The notes: generated from the sequence alone by a model not told the origin. Shown: positions 15,907 to 24,997, counted from the first letter of the stretch. The stretch: DNA of 64,000 nucleotides from CAYMZZ01 sp046297935 (GCA_046297935.1 JBKBHA010000002.1:310001-374000); one strand, 5' to 3'. Translations and numbers: made by a program.

Positions 15907-16148
15907 TAACCACTACCTGATTAAATAAAATTGATTAAATTGCGGAGGTAAATGCATCTGGCATATCTCCATACAGGCAATCTGTTTCTTGGCCAAAATC
16001 TCGATTGGCTTAATCACTCGTGACGTGTCCTGGCTGACCCGCAACGCGGGAACCATGCCCCCTGCTGTATAGGTACACTTATACCCGGTGTGGGTTCATT
16101 CTCGCTTTAAGCTTTCATTTCTGATTTTTCACTTTTTATTCTTTAAAG
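15907..16148 (+). promoter_or_regulatory. Possible structured leader of the ornithine aminotransferase gene
   Basis: This 242-bp stretch before rocD has a GC-rich block at about 16030-16105 inside AT-rich flanks. It contains a perfect CCCGC-AAC-GCGGG hairpin and further short complementary pieces (GGTA/TACC, ACCC/GGGT). I cannot match it to a named riboswitch. A short ORF with a strong Shine-Dalgarno lies at its start. It may be a transcribed regulatory leader; this is inference. Confidence 0.35.
15952..16023 (+). CDS. Possible 23-codon leader peptide
   Basis: ATG at 15952 is preceded by GCGGAGGT, an unusually strong Shine-Dalgarno for a Bacteroidota gene. The frame reads MHLAYLHTGNLFLGQNLDWL and ends with NHS and TGA. 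It sits directly before the GC-rich hairpin block ahead of rocD, the place for an attenuating leader peptide. It has no run of Arg or Orn-related codons (Leu is frequent), so the case is weak. Confidence 0.2.
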   Translation: MHLAYLHTGNLFLGQNLDWLNHS

Positions 16149-17357
16149 ATGCGCAATTCCGAATACTATCTTCAACTTGAATCCCAATACAGTGCCCACA
16201 ACTATCATCCACTGCCCGTGGTGCTGGAACGTGGTGAATCGGTGTTCCTGTGGGACGTAGAAGGCCGTCGCTATTTCGATTTCCTAAGCGGATACTCTGC
16301 CGTGAACCAGGGGCATTGCCATCCTTCCATAGTTAAAGCCTTTATTGAGCAATCGCAAAAACTCACCCTTACCAGCCGCGCATTTCATAGCGACTTGCTG
16401 GGCGTATATGCCCGGTACATGCATGAATATTTTGGTTACGATAAGCTGCTGCCTATGAACACTGGCGTGGAGGCTGTGGAGACCGGTATTAAGCTTTGCA
16501 GAAAATGGGCTTACGAAGTGAAAGGGATTCCCGCGAATAAGGCAAAGATCATCGTGTGCGAGGGCAATTTCCACGGAAGAACAACAGGTGTCATCTCTTT
16601 TAGCAGCGACCCCGACTCAACGGATAATTTTGGTCCGTTTTCGCCGGGTTTTATACGAATACCTTACAACGATTTATCGGCCATGGAGCAAGCAATAGTT
16701 GATACCGAAGTTGCCGGAGTTTTGCTGGAGCCCATTCAGGGAGAAGCCGGTGTGCTGGTACCCGATGAGGGATACCTGGCAGGTGTCCGTTCCTTATGTA
16801 CATCTAACCAGGTATTGTTGATTGCCGATGAAATTCAAACCGGACTTTGCAGAACAGGAAAGATGCTGGCCTGTGACCATGAACAGGTAAGACCAGATAT
16901 TCTGTTGCTGGGCAAAGCATTAAGTGGTGGTATGATGCCCGTGAGCGCTGTGTTGGCCGATGACAATATCATGTTGACCATTCGGCCGGGTCAACACGGA
17001 TCCACTTATGGCGGTTCGCCACTGGCTTGTGCTACGGCTATGGCAGCGCTGCAGGTATTAAAAGATGAAAACCTGGCAGAAAAGGCCAGCGTACTGGGCG
17101 AGAAACTTCGCGAAGGATTGAGGGCTATCAATTCGGACTCGATATCGGAGGTTCGTGGAAAAGGACTGCTGAATGCAATAGTATTTGATCATCCCGACCC
17201 CGATGCTGCCTGGAAATTTTGTTTGCGCCTCATGAAAAACGGCTTACTGGCCAAGCCTACCCATGGCGACAAAGTCCGCTTCGCTCCTCCCCTCGTCATC
17301 AGTGATGAACAGTTGGAAGAATGTCTCGACATTATCAAGCGTTCCCTTGAACACTAG
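16149..17357 (+). CDS. rocD: Ornithine--oxo-acid aminotransferase
   Basis: A 402-residue class III PLP-dependent aminotransferase. Recognisable landmarks are FLSGYSAVNQGHCHP, the pyridine-binding LIADEIQTGLCRTG, the catalytic Lys in LLGKALSGGMMPVSAV, and PGQHGSTYGGSPLACA. The NMR-like opening (YSAHNYHPLPVVLERGE) and MNTGVEAVETGIKLCRKW are typical of ornithine aminotransferase and separate it from acetylornithine aminotransferases. It converts ornithine and 2-oxoglutarate to glutamate semialdehyde and glutamate, linking arginine and proline metabolism. The next gene starts 11 bp downstream. Confidence 0.93.
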   Translation: MRNSEYYLQLESQYSAHNYHPLPVVLERGESVFLWDVEGRRYFDFLSGYSAVNQGHCHPSIVKAFIEQSQKLTLTSRAFHSDLLGVYARYMHEYFGYDKLLPMNTGVEAVETGIKLCRKWAYEVKGIPANKAKIIVCEGNFHGRTTGVISFSSDPDSTDNFGPFSPGFIRIPYNDLSAMEQAIVDTEVAGVLLEPIQGEAGVLVPDEGYLAGVRSLCTSNQVLLIADEIQTGLCRTGKMLACDHEQVRPDILLLGKALSGGMMPVSAVLADDNIMLTIRPGQHGSTYGGSPLACATAMAALQVLKDENLAEKASVLGEKLREGLRAINSDSISEVRGKGLLNAIVFDHPDPDAAWKFCLRLMKNGLLAKPTHGDKVRFAPPLVISDEQLEECLDIIKRSLEH

Positions 17358-17368
17358 TTATTTTTGTA

Positions 17369-18046
17369 TTGATGAGAAATAAAGATCTGCCTGATCGGAT
17401 AATTGAAGTGGCCATTGGCATGAGCGATGGACTGATTGTTCCATTTGCGTTGGCCAGCGGCATGTATGCAACGGACCAGTCGAATGAAACGATATTTGAA
17501 ACTGGTTTGTTGGTTGCAGGAGCCGGCTGCTTGTTGTTGAGTATTGGGGCTTATTTGGCAGGCAGATCCGGATTACCCCGACAAAAAACTTCTGCAAGGC
17601 AAATGCCCGGTATCGATGATCCGGTTAAGGAAGAGGAAATGGCAACCAGGCAGTTTTTAGCGAAACTTGATTTGGAAACAGCCGTGCAGGATATGGCGGC
17701 TAATGATTGGAAAAAAGAACAGGATGAATGGGCTGAATTGATGGCCGACGAAATGGAAAAGCTGAAAAGTGGTAAGGCGCTGCGAAAGCCCTGGCAATAT
17801 GCTGCATCCATCGGTTTGTCGTATTTGTTGGGAGCGGCCGTACCTCTTTTACCTTTTCTGCTGTCTGGAGATCAAAATTGCCTGGCTATCGCTGCCGCCC
17901 TTACCCTGCCGCTTGTTTTTTTTCTCGGCATACTCAAGAGCCGCGCCACAGGGCAACCCTGGTGGAAAGACAGTACACGAAATCTCCTTCTTGCCCTGTT
18001 CGCAGCAGCCGGTGCATTTATGGCCGGTTACTACTTCTTCAAATAA
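17369..18046 (+). CDS. VIT1/CCC1 family transporter-like membrane protein
   Basis: A 225-residue protein with two N-terminal and three C-terminal hydrophobic segments around an acidic cytoplasmic region (about residues 75-140). The opening IIEVAIGMSDGLIVPFALASGM matches the first helix of the VIT1/CCC1 family, which moves iron or manganese. The middle contains many Glu/Asp residues (EEEMATRQFLAKLD, EQDEWAELMADEMEKL), as in the metal-binding domain of VIT1. It is 11 bp after rocD and probably cotranscribed, though no metabolic connection is evident. Confidence 0.8.
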   Translation: MMRNKDLPDRIIEVAIGMSDGLIVPFALASGMYATDQSNETIFETGLLVAGAGCLLLSIGAYLAGRSGLPRQKTSARQMPGIDDPVKEEEMATRQFLAKLDLETAVQDMAANDWKKEQDEWAELMADEMEKLKSGKALRKPWQYAASIGLSYLLGAAVPLLPFLLSGDQNCLAIAAALTLPLVFFLGILKSRATGQPWWKDSTRNLLLALFAAAGAFMAGYYFFK

Positions 18047-18047
18047 A

Positions 18048-18079
18048 ATCCGCCCGCACAGCAACGCGTACGGGCGGAT
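18048..18079. terminator. Hairpin between convergent genes
   Basis: ATCCGCCCG and CGGGCGGAT form a 9-bp stem with a 14-nt loop. The T-rich side (TTTTATTT) follows on the minus strand. It probably serves both the VIT1-like gene and the convergent membrane-protein gene. Confidence 0.6.
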
Positions 18080-18221
18080 GATTTACTGAACGGTTTTCCT
18101 AAGAACAGTATGGTGATTCAGCTTGTACTGAACGAATGCAAAAAAAGTAAGGGAAACGGGGAGTAGGTGCGGGTACGCGATTGGCAAGTCGAATTTACAA
18201 CTTAAACGAATATGTTGTTGT

Positions 18222-18659
18222 TTAGTCTGCCTGTTTTTTTGTGGCCGATTCACCGCCATTTAATTTTGATGAACGTGCCGTTGGCGGCATATCAGGAAAG
18301 AAGGTAGAGATTAACATGAGGAAGGCAGACCCCAGAAGCAGGAAGATGCCCCATTCTTTTTCCGGGCATTCCCCACCACTACAACCAGTTGTTTCCAGAT
18401 AATTTCTGAAAGCCCAGGCCATATTGATGGCTCCTACCAATAGGTTAAAACGCTTAGCCCATATCCGCCGGATGAGCGTGAAGCCAATAAAAAGCGGGAG
18501 CAAAATCAGGTGCAAATAAGCCGGCTTTCCGAAGTTTGTTCCTTTGGTGTCTATTCCGCTTATCGTCCATTGGCGGCTTTCGATATAGACCCACGGGCTC
18601 AGGCAGGCCAACAACAACAACGCGCCTGCAAGCAGGCCAGCCCATTTTAAATTTCGCAT
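18222..18659 (-). CDS. Hypothetical membrane protein
   Basis: A 145-residue protein with four hydrophobic segments (about residues 5-25, 48-65, 72-88 and 103-120) and a polar C-terminus. Two Cys are close together in TTGCSGGECPEKEW between helices three and four. I do not recognise a family. It may share its upstream region with nothing else: the outer-membrane protein gene lies 76 bp upstream on the same strand but has its own terminator. Confidence 0.65.
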   Translation of the reverse strand: MRNLKWAGLLAGALLLLACLSPWVYIESRQWTISGIDTKGTNFGKPAYLHLILLPLFIGFTLIRRIWAKRFNLLVGAINMAWAFRNYLETTGCSGGECPEKEWGIFLLLGSAFLMLISTFFPDMPPTARSSKLNGGESATKKQAD

Positions 18660-18688
18660 GTCGCAAAATTAGCAAATCCTGATAATAA

Positions 18689-18714
18689 GAAAGCGGGCGC
18701 TAGGGCCCGCTTTC
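18689..18714 (-). terminator. Intrinsic terminator of the outer-membrane protein gene
   Basis: GAAAGCGGGC and GCCCGCTTTC form a perfect 10-bp stem with a 6-nt loop just after the stop codon; the minus-strand tail is TTATTATC. Confidence 0.7.
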
Positions 18715-18735
18715 GCTGAACTCACTCTTTTGAGA

Positions 18736-19395
18736 CTAGAATTTGAATCCAAGGTTAAGGCTAAAAACTCGGTGTTTATTATTTTGATCATTGTCGGAAT
18801 CGGAACCTGATTGTACTTTGGCGAGTCCAAGTCCGTACTGCGCTGAAACTACCAGATTGCCCGCTTCAATTCCCAGCATTGCATTCAGGCCGTAATCAAA
18901 GCGACGCACAATAAACGCTCCTGCACCCTCTTCTTCCGCTGTTAACGGATCGTCATCTGAAAATTCTATATCGCTTGAAAAATCCAACAATCCATCGCCC
19001 TTAAACTGACCACCAACGCCCATAGCTACATATGGACCCGCACCTGCAAAAAAACGGGTAGGTGCCGTGGGTGTTTTAAACACTAACGATACTGGTAGCT
19101 CAATATACCGGGGATTGAACTTCAGTGTTTGATTGCTTCCTTCCCATTTGATTCCTTTTCCGGTATATAAGAGACCCGGTTGAATAGCGAGGAAATCAGT
19201 CAGCATCAGATCTGCCAATATACCTGCCTGAAAACTGGTAAGCGTTCGATTATCGTCATAGCCGCCGTCATCATTGTTGCTGATGTTGGCAAAGTTTACA
19301 CCGCCACGAATAATGGCCGACGAATTTTGTGCATATGAATTCACAGCAAACAAAGTTGCAAAGGTCAAAGACAGAACGAGCATCTTTCGTTTCAT
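18736..19395 (-). CDS. Outer-membrane beta-barrel protein (PorT-like)
   Basis: A 219-residue protein with a signal peptide ending SYAQ. The remainder shows alternating hydrophobic/polar beta strands and ends in Phe (VFSLNLGFKF), the usual outer-membrane insertion signal. The strand phrases FQAGILADLMLTDFLAIQPGLLY and RFFAGAGPYVAMGVGG are typical of the Bacteroidota 'outer membrane beta-barrel' (PorT family) proteins. A periplasmic or extracellular loop is strongly acidic (DIEFSDDDPLTAEEEGAG). Function unknown. Confidence 0.85.
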   Translation of the reverse strand: MKRKMLVLSLTFATLFAVNSYAQNSSAIIRGGVNFANISNNDDGGYDDNRTLTSFQAGILADLMLTDFLAIQPGLLYTGKGIKWEGSNQTLKFNPRYIELPVSLVFKTPTAPTRFFAGAGPYVAMGVGGQFKGDGLLDFSSDIEFSDDDPLTAEEEGAGAFIVRRFDYGLNAMLGIEAGNLVVSAQYGLGLAKVQSGSDSDNDQNNKHRVFSLNLGFKF

Positions 19396-19606
19396 AATAG
19401 TACAGTTTTAGGATGTTACAGAATTGCTTTTCAACTATCTGTAGGTAACTATGCAAATAGGTTGCCAGAATCGTTTACCCTAAGACTTTAATCGATGTCG
19501 ATTGTTTAAACAGACGAAAGGAAATTCTATTTGAATTGAATCAATGCTCGTTGAGGCATTAAAGACCATGTAGTTGATGGCCATCGTGGAAAATTATCCC
19601 CACCGG

Positions 19607-20296
19607 TCAACTTTGGTTGTAAACTTTTATAACAGGCTCCCGAATTTGGGATGCAGCATCGCTACAATAAAAGGCGATTGCTTCCGCAATCGCCTGTGGC
19701 GAAACCCATTTTTCGAAATTGGCTGTTGGCATCGCTTGCCGGTTAGTGGCTGTATCGATTGTTGAAGGAACAACAACACTGGTCACCACATTGCAATCAG
19801 CGGCATCCAGATTGAGTTGTGCCGCCAGGTGGAAAATGAGTGACTTACTCCATCCATAGGCAACTGCCCCCGATGCCTTTTCAGTGTGTAGGCCAGCCTG
19901 TGCGCCAAAAAGAAAAATGCGTCCCGACTTTTTATGCAACATGTGTTTAAACACGGGCAGTGCCGCATTCAACGCCGTTTCAAAATTCATTGCGACCATC
20001 CGATGCCAGTCGGCCATGCGGAATGAAGATATTTTTCCCACAGTAAATCCACCTGCTGCGGCAACCAGCGCATCGATGTTGGGAAATTGTTGCAGTATGT
20101 CACCAAATACATGCTGGCAGTCAACTTCGTGGGTTAAATCGACCTCGAAGAGGGTAACCGAAGATGAAAGCTTTGTTTCCGTACGGGTACCGGGTCGGCA
20201 GGTACCCAGCACGAGATATCCGATCGACAAGAAATGTTGCGCCAGGACCTGTCCGAGCTGGCCATTTATACCGGTGATAAGGATAACTGGTTGCAT
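19607..20296 (-). CDS. SDR family oxidoreductase
   Basis: A 229-residue short-chain dehydrogenase with the nucleotide-binding motif TGINGQLG near the N-terminus, AAAGG (equivalent to NNAG) at about residue 85, and YGWSK (YxxxK) at about 150. The Ser usually found about 13 residues before the Tyr is replaced in FGAQAGLHTEKASGAVAYG, so the catalytic triad is uncertain. The substrate cannot be inferred. It is 60 bp downstream of ilvE on the same strand and could be the end of that operon. Confidence 0.85.
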   Translation of the reverse strand: MQPVILITGINGQLGQVLAQHFLSIGYLVLGTCRPGTRTETKLSSSVTLFEVDLTHEVDCQHVFGDILQQFPNIDALVAAAGGFTVGKISSFRMADWHRMVAMNFETALNAALPVFKHMLHKKSGRIFLFGAQAGLHTEKASGAVAYGWSKSLIFHLAAQLNLDAADCNVVTSVVVPSTIDTATNRQAMPTANFEKWVSPQAIAEAIAFYCSDAASQIREPVIKVYNQS

Positions 20297-20356
20297 GTAT
20301 CCGACTTTGTTTAGCTAACCAAATTAACCAAATTTCTCAACCGTGCCCCAGGTCCT

Positions 20357-21421
20357 TTAAACTAAATGGTTCCAGTTGTACCTGTCGGGTACTGCGCCCG
20401 AACGAATAGCAGCCATTTCAGCCTTTAGTTGCATCATATAAGACTGTCCTTCGGCCAGGGGCAATTCGTAGTCTTTGCCATTTACAGCAATACAGCCAAT
20501 TGGGGCTACAACTGCAGCTGTACCTGCGCCAAATGCTTCCTGCAGGTGACCATCTTTGAGCCAGATCGCCAGTTCACCAACCGCTACCGGGCGTTCTTCT
20601 ACCTGCCAGCCGCGGCTGCGGGCTATTTGCAATAAGCTGTCGCGCGTAACACCAGCCAGAATAGTGTCGGAAAGCGCCGGCGTAATCAGAGTGTCGTTCA
20701 CAACAAACATAATATTCATTACACCTGATTCCTCGATCATAGGATCAGTGCCGCCGCTGGTCCAGATAACCTGATCGTAACCCTGTTCCCGCGCAAGCTG
20801 AGTAGGTAGAAACGCTGCACCATAGTTCCCGGCACATTTGGCAAATCCTGTCCCGCCAGGTGCGGCCCTGATGTAATCCGTTTCAACTTTTACTCGAATT
20901 GGCTTCGCGAACAATGCCGGCACGGGTCCTGTGAATACAACAAAATGGTACTCATCAGACACTTTCACTCCAAAACGTCCCTCACTGGCAAATATAAAAG
21001 GACGAATATAAAGTGATCCCCCTGTGATGGCCGGCACCCAGTCAATATCGGTACGGACCAACTCGGTCAACGCAAGTTGAAAAAGGTCAAAGTCCGGAGC
21101 AGGCATACACATGCGTTCCAGCGAGCGCTTGAAGCGAAGATAATGCTGCTCCATTCGAAAAATGCGCACGCGACCATCTACTCCCGGAAACGCTTTCATC
21201 CCTTCAAATACCGACTGTCCGTAATGAAGTGCCAGCGCAGCGGGGCTGATTGATAAATTACCAAACGGCATTATGGTGGGTTCCAGCCATTGGCCCTGTT
21301 TGTACTGGCAAACGAACATGTGATCAGAAATGGAGCTGCCGAATACAGGTTGGGCAATCGAATTCGTGTCCTTACGCGATTCGCGAACTTTACGAATCGG
21401 AATACTGCTTGTCAAATTCAT
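20357..21421 (-). CDS. ilvE: Branched-chain amino-acid aminotransferase
   Basis: A 354-residue class IV PLP aminotransferase. Landmarks are HYGQSVFEGMKAFPGVDG, RFKRSLERMCMP, the lysine-containing KCAGNYGAAFLPTQLAREQG, GVTRDSLLQIARSRG and EAFGAGTAAVVAPIG, all typical of the longer BCAT family found in Bacteroidota. It interconverts Leu, Ile and Val with their 2-oxo acids. Its start overlaps the stop of the upstream GNAT gene by four bases, so the two are translationally coupled. Confidence 0.95.
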   Translation of the reverse strand: MNLTSSIPIRKVRESRKDTNSIAQPVFGSSISDHMFVCQYKQGQWLEPTIMPFGNLSISPAALALHYGQSVFEGMKAFPGVDGRVRIFRMEQHYLRFKRSLERMCMPAPDFDLFQLALTELVRTDIDWVPAITGGSLYIRPFIFASEGRFGVKVSDEYHFVVFTGPVPALFAKPIRVKVETDYIRAAPGGTGFAKCAGNYGAAFLPTQLAREQGYDQVIWTSGGTDPMIEESGVMNIMFVVNDTLITPALSDTILAGVTRDSLLQIARSRGWQVEERPVAVGELAIWLKDGHLQEAFGAGTAAVVAPIGCIAVNGKDYELPLAEGQSYMMQLKAEMAAIRSGAVPDRYNWNHLV

Positions 21422-21939
21422 ACATTATAGTTTAAGTGAAGACCTTCCTGAAGGGTTGCTGAAATATGTTTCATCGCGCTGGCATCAATAACCATCTTAA
21501 CATTTGCCCTTTCATATACACCGGGTTCTACCGACACATGCCGAAAGCCAATTTGTTCATAAAGTATGATTGCTGCTGCATTCTTCCTGTTGGAATATAA
21601 TATCAATTCGGTCGCGCCCATTTCGAGCGCCTTGTCGATGGCTGCCAGCATTAGCTTTTTCGCAATACCTTTTCGCCTGAACGAAACATCAACGGCCATT
21701 TTAGTCAGTTCATAGCAGGCGCTGTCCAACTTTCGTAATCCTACCACTCCGGCGGGAGCCCCGTCGTATTCGGCCACCAGAATGGCACCTCCGGGGTTTA
21801 TCAAGGCCTCTTCAGGATTTTGAAGCACCCATTCATCAGTGGGCTCCATTTCAAACATCGACTCGATCCATGCTCTATTGACTGCTTCAAAGAATGACTG
21901 ATGAGTCTTTTGATAAGGCAGTATGTTGATTTTATCCAT
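21418..21939 (-). CDS. GNAT family N-acetyltransferase
   Basis: A 173-residue acetyltransferase. The acetyl-CoA binding region reads AVDVSFRRKGIAKKLMLAAI (RxxGIA), followed by GATELILYSNRKNAAAIILYEQIGFR, the standard GNAT motif A/B arrangement. The acceptor is unknown. The gene overlaps ilvE by 4 bp (ATGA) and precedes it, so it may act on an amino acid or related amine. It is divergent from a MocR-type regulator. Confidence 0.88.
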   Translation of the reverse strand: MDKINILPYQKTHQSFFEAVNRAWIESMFEMEPTDEWVLQNPEEALINPGGAILVAEYDGAPAGVVGLRKLDSACYELTKMAVDVSFRRKGIAKKLMLAAIDKALEMGATELILYSNRKNAAAIILYEQIGFRHVSVEPGVYERANVKMVIDASAMKHISATLQEGLHLNYNV

Positions 21940-22000
21940 AGTTGAGGTTTATGGAGCAAAATTGAGTAAAATGAGCGGCTTAAAACAGATTCAGTTTTTG

Positions 22001-22008
22001 TATTTTTG
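22001..22008 (+). promoter_or_regulatory. TATTTTTG -7 box before the MocR regulator gene
   Basis: TATTTTTG matches the Bacteroidota -7 consensus TAnnTTTG and lies 53 nt before the regulator ATG, in the divergent intergenic region. No clear -33 box is seen. Confidence 0.45.
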
Positions 22009-22061
22009 ACTATATCAGATTTTGACTAAAAAAATATCCCGATCCATTAAAATTATGACAA

Positions 22062-23510
22062 ATGTCGAATACAACATTGGCAGGACAACACCTTTATGAA
22101 CAGGTTGCAGATGGCCTTGAAAAACTCATTCTTGATGAAACGCTGAAGATTGGCGACAAACTTCCGTCTGTGCGGTTGTTGAGCGAGGAGTATGGGATCA
22201 GTATGGGTACGGCTTTTCAGGCCTATTATCACCTTGAAGGAAAAGGGTTGATTGAATCAAGACCCAAGTCGGGTTATTATGTTCGATTTAATCACCGTCG
22301 GTCGCGCGCACTTCCGCTGCAAACGGAACCCGATACCATTTCGCACGATGTAAGTGTGAAAGAAATGATAGGCTCTATATATCAGGATATTTTTCTCGAC
22401 GATAAAAAAATGGTCAATCTGGCAATGGCGGTGCCCCATTATTCGCTGCTGCCTGTGGCAAAACTCAACAAATCTGTTACAGCTGCTCTCCGCTTGCTGG
22501 ACGATGGAGGCACCCGCTACGCTCCTACTCAGGGCTTGCAGGTACTTCGGGAACAGATTGCACTTCAGTGTTTCGGGTGGGGTGGAAAAGTAGATGCCGA
22601 TGATATAGTAGTAACCAATGGTTGCCTGGAAGCGATCACCATTTGTCTTCGCACTGTTACCAGGCCTGGTGATACAGTGGCCGTGGAAACACCGAATTAT
22701 TTTGGCATTTATCAGGCCATAGAAGGTCTTGGATTAAAAGTAGTGGAAATAGGTTCTCACCCCCAAACCGGATTCGACATTGAAGGACTTAAAAAAATAA
22801 TAACCCGCAAGAAACTCAGTGCCATAGTCGCGATCCCCAATTTCAACAATCCGATGGGTGGATTAATGCCCGACGAACGGAAACGCGAGTTGGTAGAACT
22901 GATTACCAAACACCAGATTCCGCTAATCGAAGACGACATTTATGGCGAATTGTATTTCGGAAGATCAAGACCGCGAACCTGCAAGTCCTTTGATCGAAAG
23001 GGGTATGTGATGCACTGTTCCTCCTTCAGCAAATCGCTGGTACCAGGCTATCGTCTGGGTTATATGATTCCGGGCCGATTTATCGACACAGCCAGGTCAA
23101 TTCGGCGAATGCAGTCGATCAGTTCACCCAGCATCACACAGGCCAGCATAGCCCATTTTTTACAGAAGGGACGATACGAATATCACTTGAAGAATCTTCG
23201 CCGCGCCCTGCATACGCAATACCTCCGGTACACACAGGCGATCACCGATTATTTTCCCGATAACGCAAAACTCTCCCGTCCCGCAGGTGGATTTGTATTA
23301 TGGGTAGAATTGGGGAAGAAAGTCAATGGGTTTCGATTGAGAAATGAAGCCCTTCAGGAAAAGATTGTGTTTATGCCGGGAAAAATTTTTTCAGCCAGCG
23401 GCCGGTATCACAACTGCATTCGCATAAGTTTCGGAACACCATATTCTGCACAGATAGACGATGGATTACAGACTTTGGGGCAATTAATCAGGAAAGCCCA
23501 ACAAAGCTGA
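22062..23510 (+). CDS. MocR-family regulator: GntR winged helix fused to an aminotransferase-like domain
   Basis: A 482-residue protein. Residues 1-75 are a GntR-type winged helix (LEKLILDETLKIGDKLPSVR, SMGTAFQAYYHLEGKGLIES). Residues 95-480 are a class I aminotransferase fold with NPMGG, IPLIEDDIYGELYF and the PLP lysine in CSSFSKSLVPGYRLGY, so PLP can probably bind. MocR proteins sense PLP or amino-acid adducts and act on neighbouring genes. Here the divergent GNAT-ilvE pair and the convergent amino-acid permease are the obvious candidate targets; that is inference. Confidence 0.9.
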   Translation: MSNTTLAGQHLYEQVADGLEKLILDETLKIGDKLPSVRLLSEEYGISMGTAFQAYYHLEGKGLIESRPKSGYYVRFNHRRSRALPLQTEPDTISHDVSVKEMIGSIYQDIFLDDKKMVNLAMAVPHYSLLPVAKLNKSVTAALRLLDDGGTRYAPTQGLQVLREQIALQCFGWGGKVDADDIVVTNGCLEAITICLRTVTRPGDTVAVETPNYFGIYQAIEGLGLKVVEIGSHPQTGFDIEGLKKIITRKKLSAIVAIPNFNNPMGGLMPDERKRELVELITKHQIPLIEDDIYGELYFGRSRPRTCKSFDRKGYVMHCSSFSKSLVPGYRLGYMIPGRFIDTARSIRRMQSISSPSITQASIAHFLQKGRYEYHLKNLRRALHTQYLRYTQAITDYFPDNAKLSRPAGGFVLWVELGKKVNGFRLRNEALQEKIVFMPGKIFSASGRYHNCIRISFGTPYSAQIDDGLQTLGQLIRKAQQS

Positions 23511-23511
23511 T

Positions 23512-24921
23512 TTACCTTGCATCGGTTATTCTTCGTCGGGAAAGAAAATACAGTGGAATGCCTAAAGCCACAATCATCAGCCCCATGAGTGAGTTAACCA
23601 CCGGCTGGCGCCCGTTGATGTAGTTCTGAATATCGCTGGTAACGGTGCCGATGAAATAATAAACGGTAAAGAGCACGAAAATCCAGGGTACCCAGGGATA
23701 ACCCCATACTTTGTAGGGCCGGTGTCGCGCTGGTTCCCTGCGTCGGAGAATCAACAGTCCAATGGCACCCATTCCGTAAGCCAGCCAGGTAACGAACACA
23801 AACATATCCGCTAACATGTCAAAGGAACCTGTTATAAGGAAAAGGCATGTCCATACTCCATGGAGCCATAATGCTGAAGCTGGAGTTTCATATCGTGGAT
23901 GCAGCTTACCCGTCCAGGATGGAAAAACGCCATCGCGCCCCATTGCGTAAGTGACCCGGCTGCAGGCCATGATATTGCCGTTCACAGCACCAAAAGTGCA
24001 AATCACAATCATGGCGGCTATCCAGTTGGCACCTGTTTGTCCCCATGCCACGGCAATGGCATCGCTGGCCACCAAGGTGGAGCCGGCCATGGTTTGCACA
24101 GGCAGAGCATATAGGTAAGCAAGATTGATTACTACATATACAACGATACAGATAAAAACTCCCGTGAAAAGTACCTTCGGTATATTTCGTTTTGGTTCCT
24201 TCAGTTCACCGGCCATGAAAGTAATATTGATCCAGCCATCGTAAGCGTAAAATGCGCCGGTTATGGCCAACAACATGGCAGATAGCCAGCCTTCTTGTGG
24301 CACCGGCATGTCCGACTCTACCCAATTGTTGGTGCTGCCGGCACCTGACCCAAATATTGCCGCAATCAGCAGGGCCAGTACAGCTATTTTAAGGATAGTA
24401 CTTATCAATTGCAACAGACTTCCACCCCGGAGAGTGCGAGCGTTCAACCAGGTTAAGCTGAGCACAATACCGATCGCTACCAGCTTTACACCCAGCGTAT
24501 CGAGTGGATAAAGATCGCCAAGCCCGGGAATGTGAAGAGCATATCGGGCCACGAGTTCGGGATCCACCTCAGGCAAACGAAGGAAATGATTTGCGTAAGC
24601 GGCACATACATACGCAATAGCCGCTACCGCCGCCGTGTTAATCACGGAAAAGGCCGCCCAACCGTAGAGGTAGGCAAAGAAAGGTCCGAAAATATACCTG
24701 AAATAAGCATAAATACCACCGGTAATTGGTAGCATGGCGCCCAGCTCAGCAAAGATTACGGCACCGAGGAAAGTGAAGAGACCCGCCAACACCCATACTA
24801 ACAGCAACACCATTGGCGAGCCTAACTGGGCTGCCATGCTGGCGGGCTTGATAAAAACACCCGAACCAATGATGCTTCCGGCGACAATAGCTACGCCTGA
24901 AATAAAACTGATCTTACGCAT
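23512..24921 (-). CDS. APC superfamily amino-acid permease
   Basis: A polytopic permease of 469 residues from ATG 24921 (MRKISFISGVAIVAGSIIGSGVFIKPASMA); the frame extends to 24963. The first helix carries the APC substrate-binding motif GSIIGSGVF, and the order of twelve hydrophobic segments fits the LAT-like branch (similar to SteT and LAT transporters), which exchange neutral amino acids. It ends 2 bp from the stop of the convergent MocR gene. A leader with a terminator hairpin ends 48 bp before the start codon. Confidence 0.9.
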   Translation of the reverse strand: MRKISFISGVAIVAGSIIGSGVFIKPASMAAQLGSPMVLLLVWVLAGLFTFLGAVIFAELGAMLPITGGIYAYFRYIFGPFFAYLYGWAAFSVINTAAVAAIAYVCAAYANHFLRLPEVDPELVARYALHIPGLGDLYPLDTLGVKLVAIGIVLSLTWLNARTLRGGSLLQLISTILKIAVLALLIAAIFGSGAGSTNNWVESDMPVPQEGWLSAMLLAITGAFYAYDGWINITFMAGELKEPKRNIPKVLFTGVFICIVVYVVINLAYLYALPVQTMAGSTLVASDAIAVAWGQTGANWIAAMIVICTFGAVNGNIMACSRVTYAMGRDGVFPSWTGKLHPRYETPASALWLHGVWTCLFLITGSFDMLADMFVFVTWLAYGMGAIGLLILRRREPARHRPYKVWGYPWVPWIFVLFTVYYFIGTVTSDIQNYINGRQPVVNSLMGLMIVALGIPLYFLSRRRITDAR

Positions 24922-24968
24922 AGTTAATGGCAGGTACGAAACAGAAACAACCGAATGAAACATTCAAC

Positions 24969-24997
24969 AAAAAAAGCCTCACCCGGAGATGAAGCTT
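24969..24997 (-). terminator. Intrinsic terminator placed just before the permease start codon
   Basis: On the minus strand AAGCTTCA and TGAGGCTT form an 8-bp stem with the loop TCTCCGGG, followed by a T-run. It lies about 50 nt upstream of the permease ATG and about 270 nt beyond the stop codon of the previous gene. That fits an attenuator better than an ordinary terminator. Confidence 0.7.
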
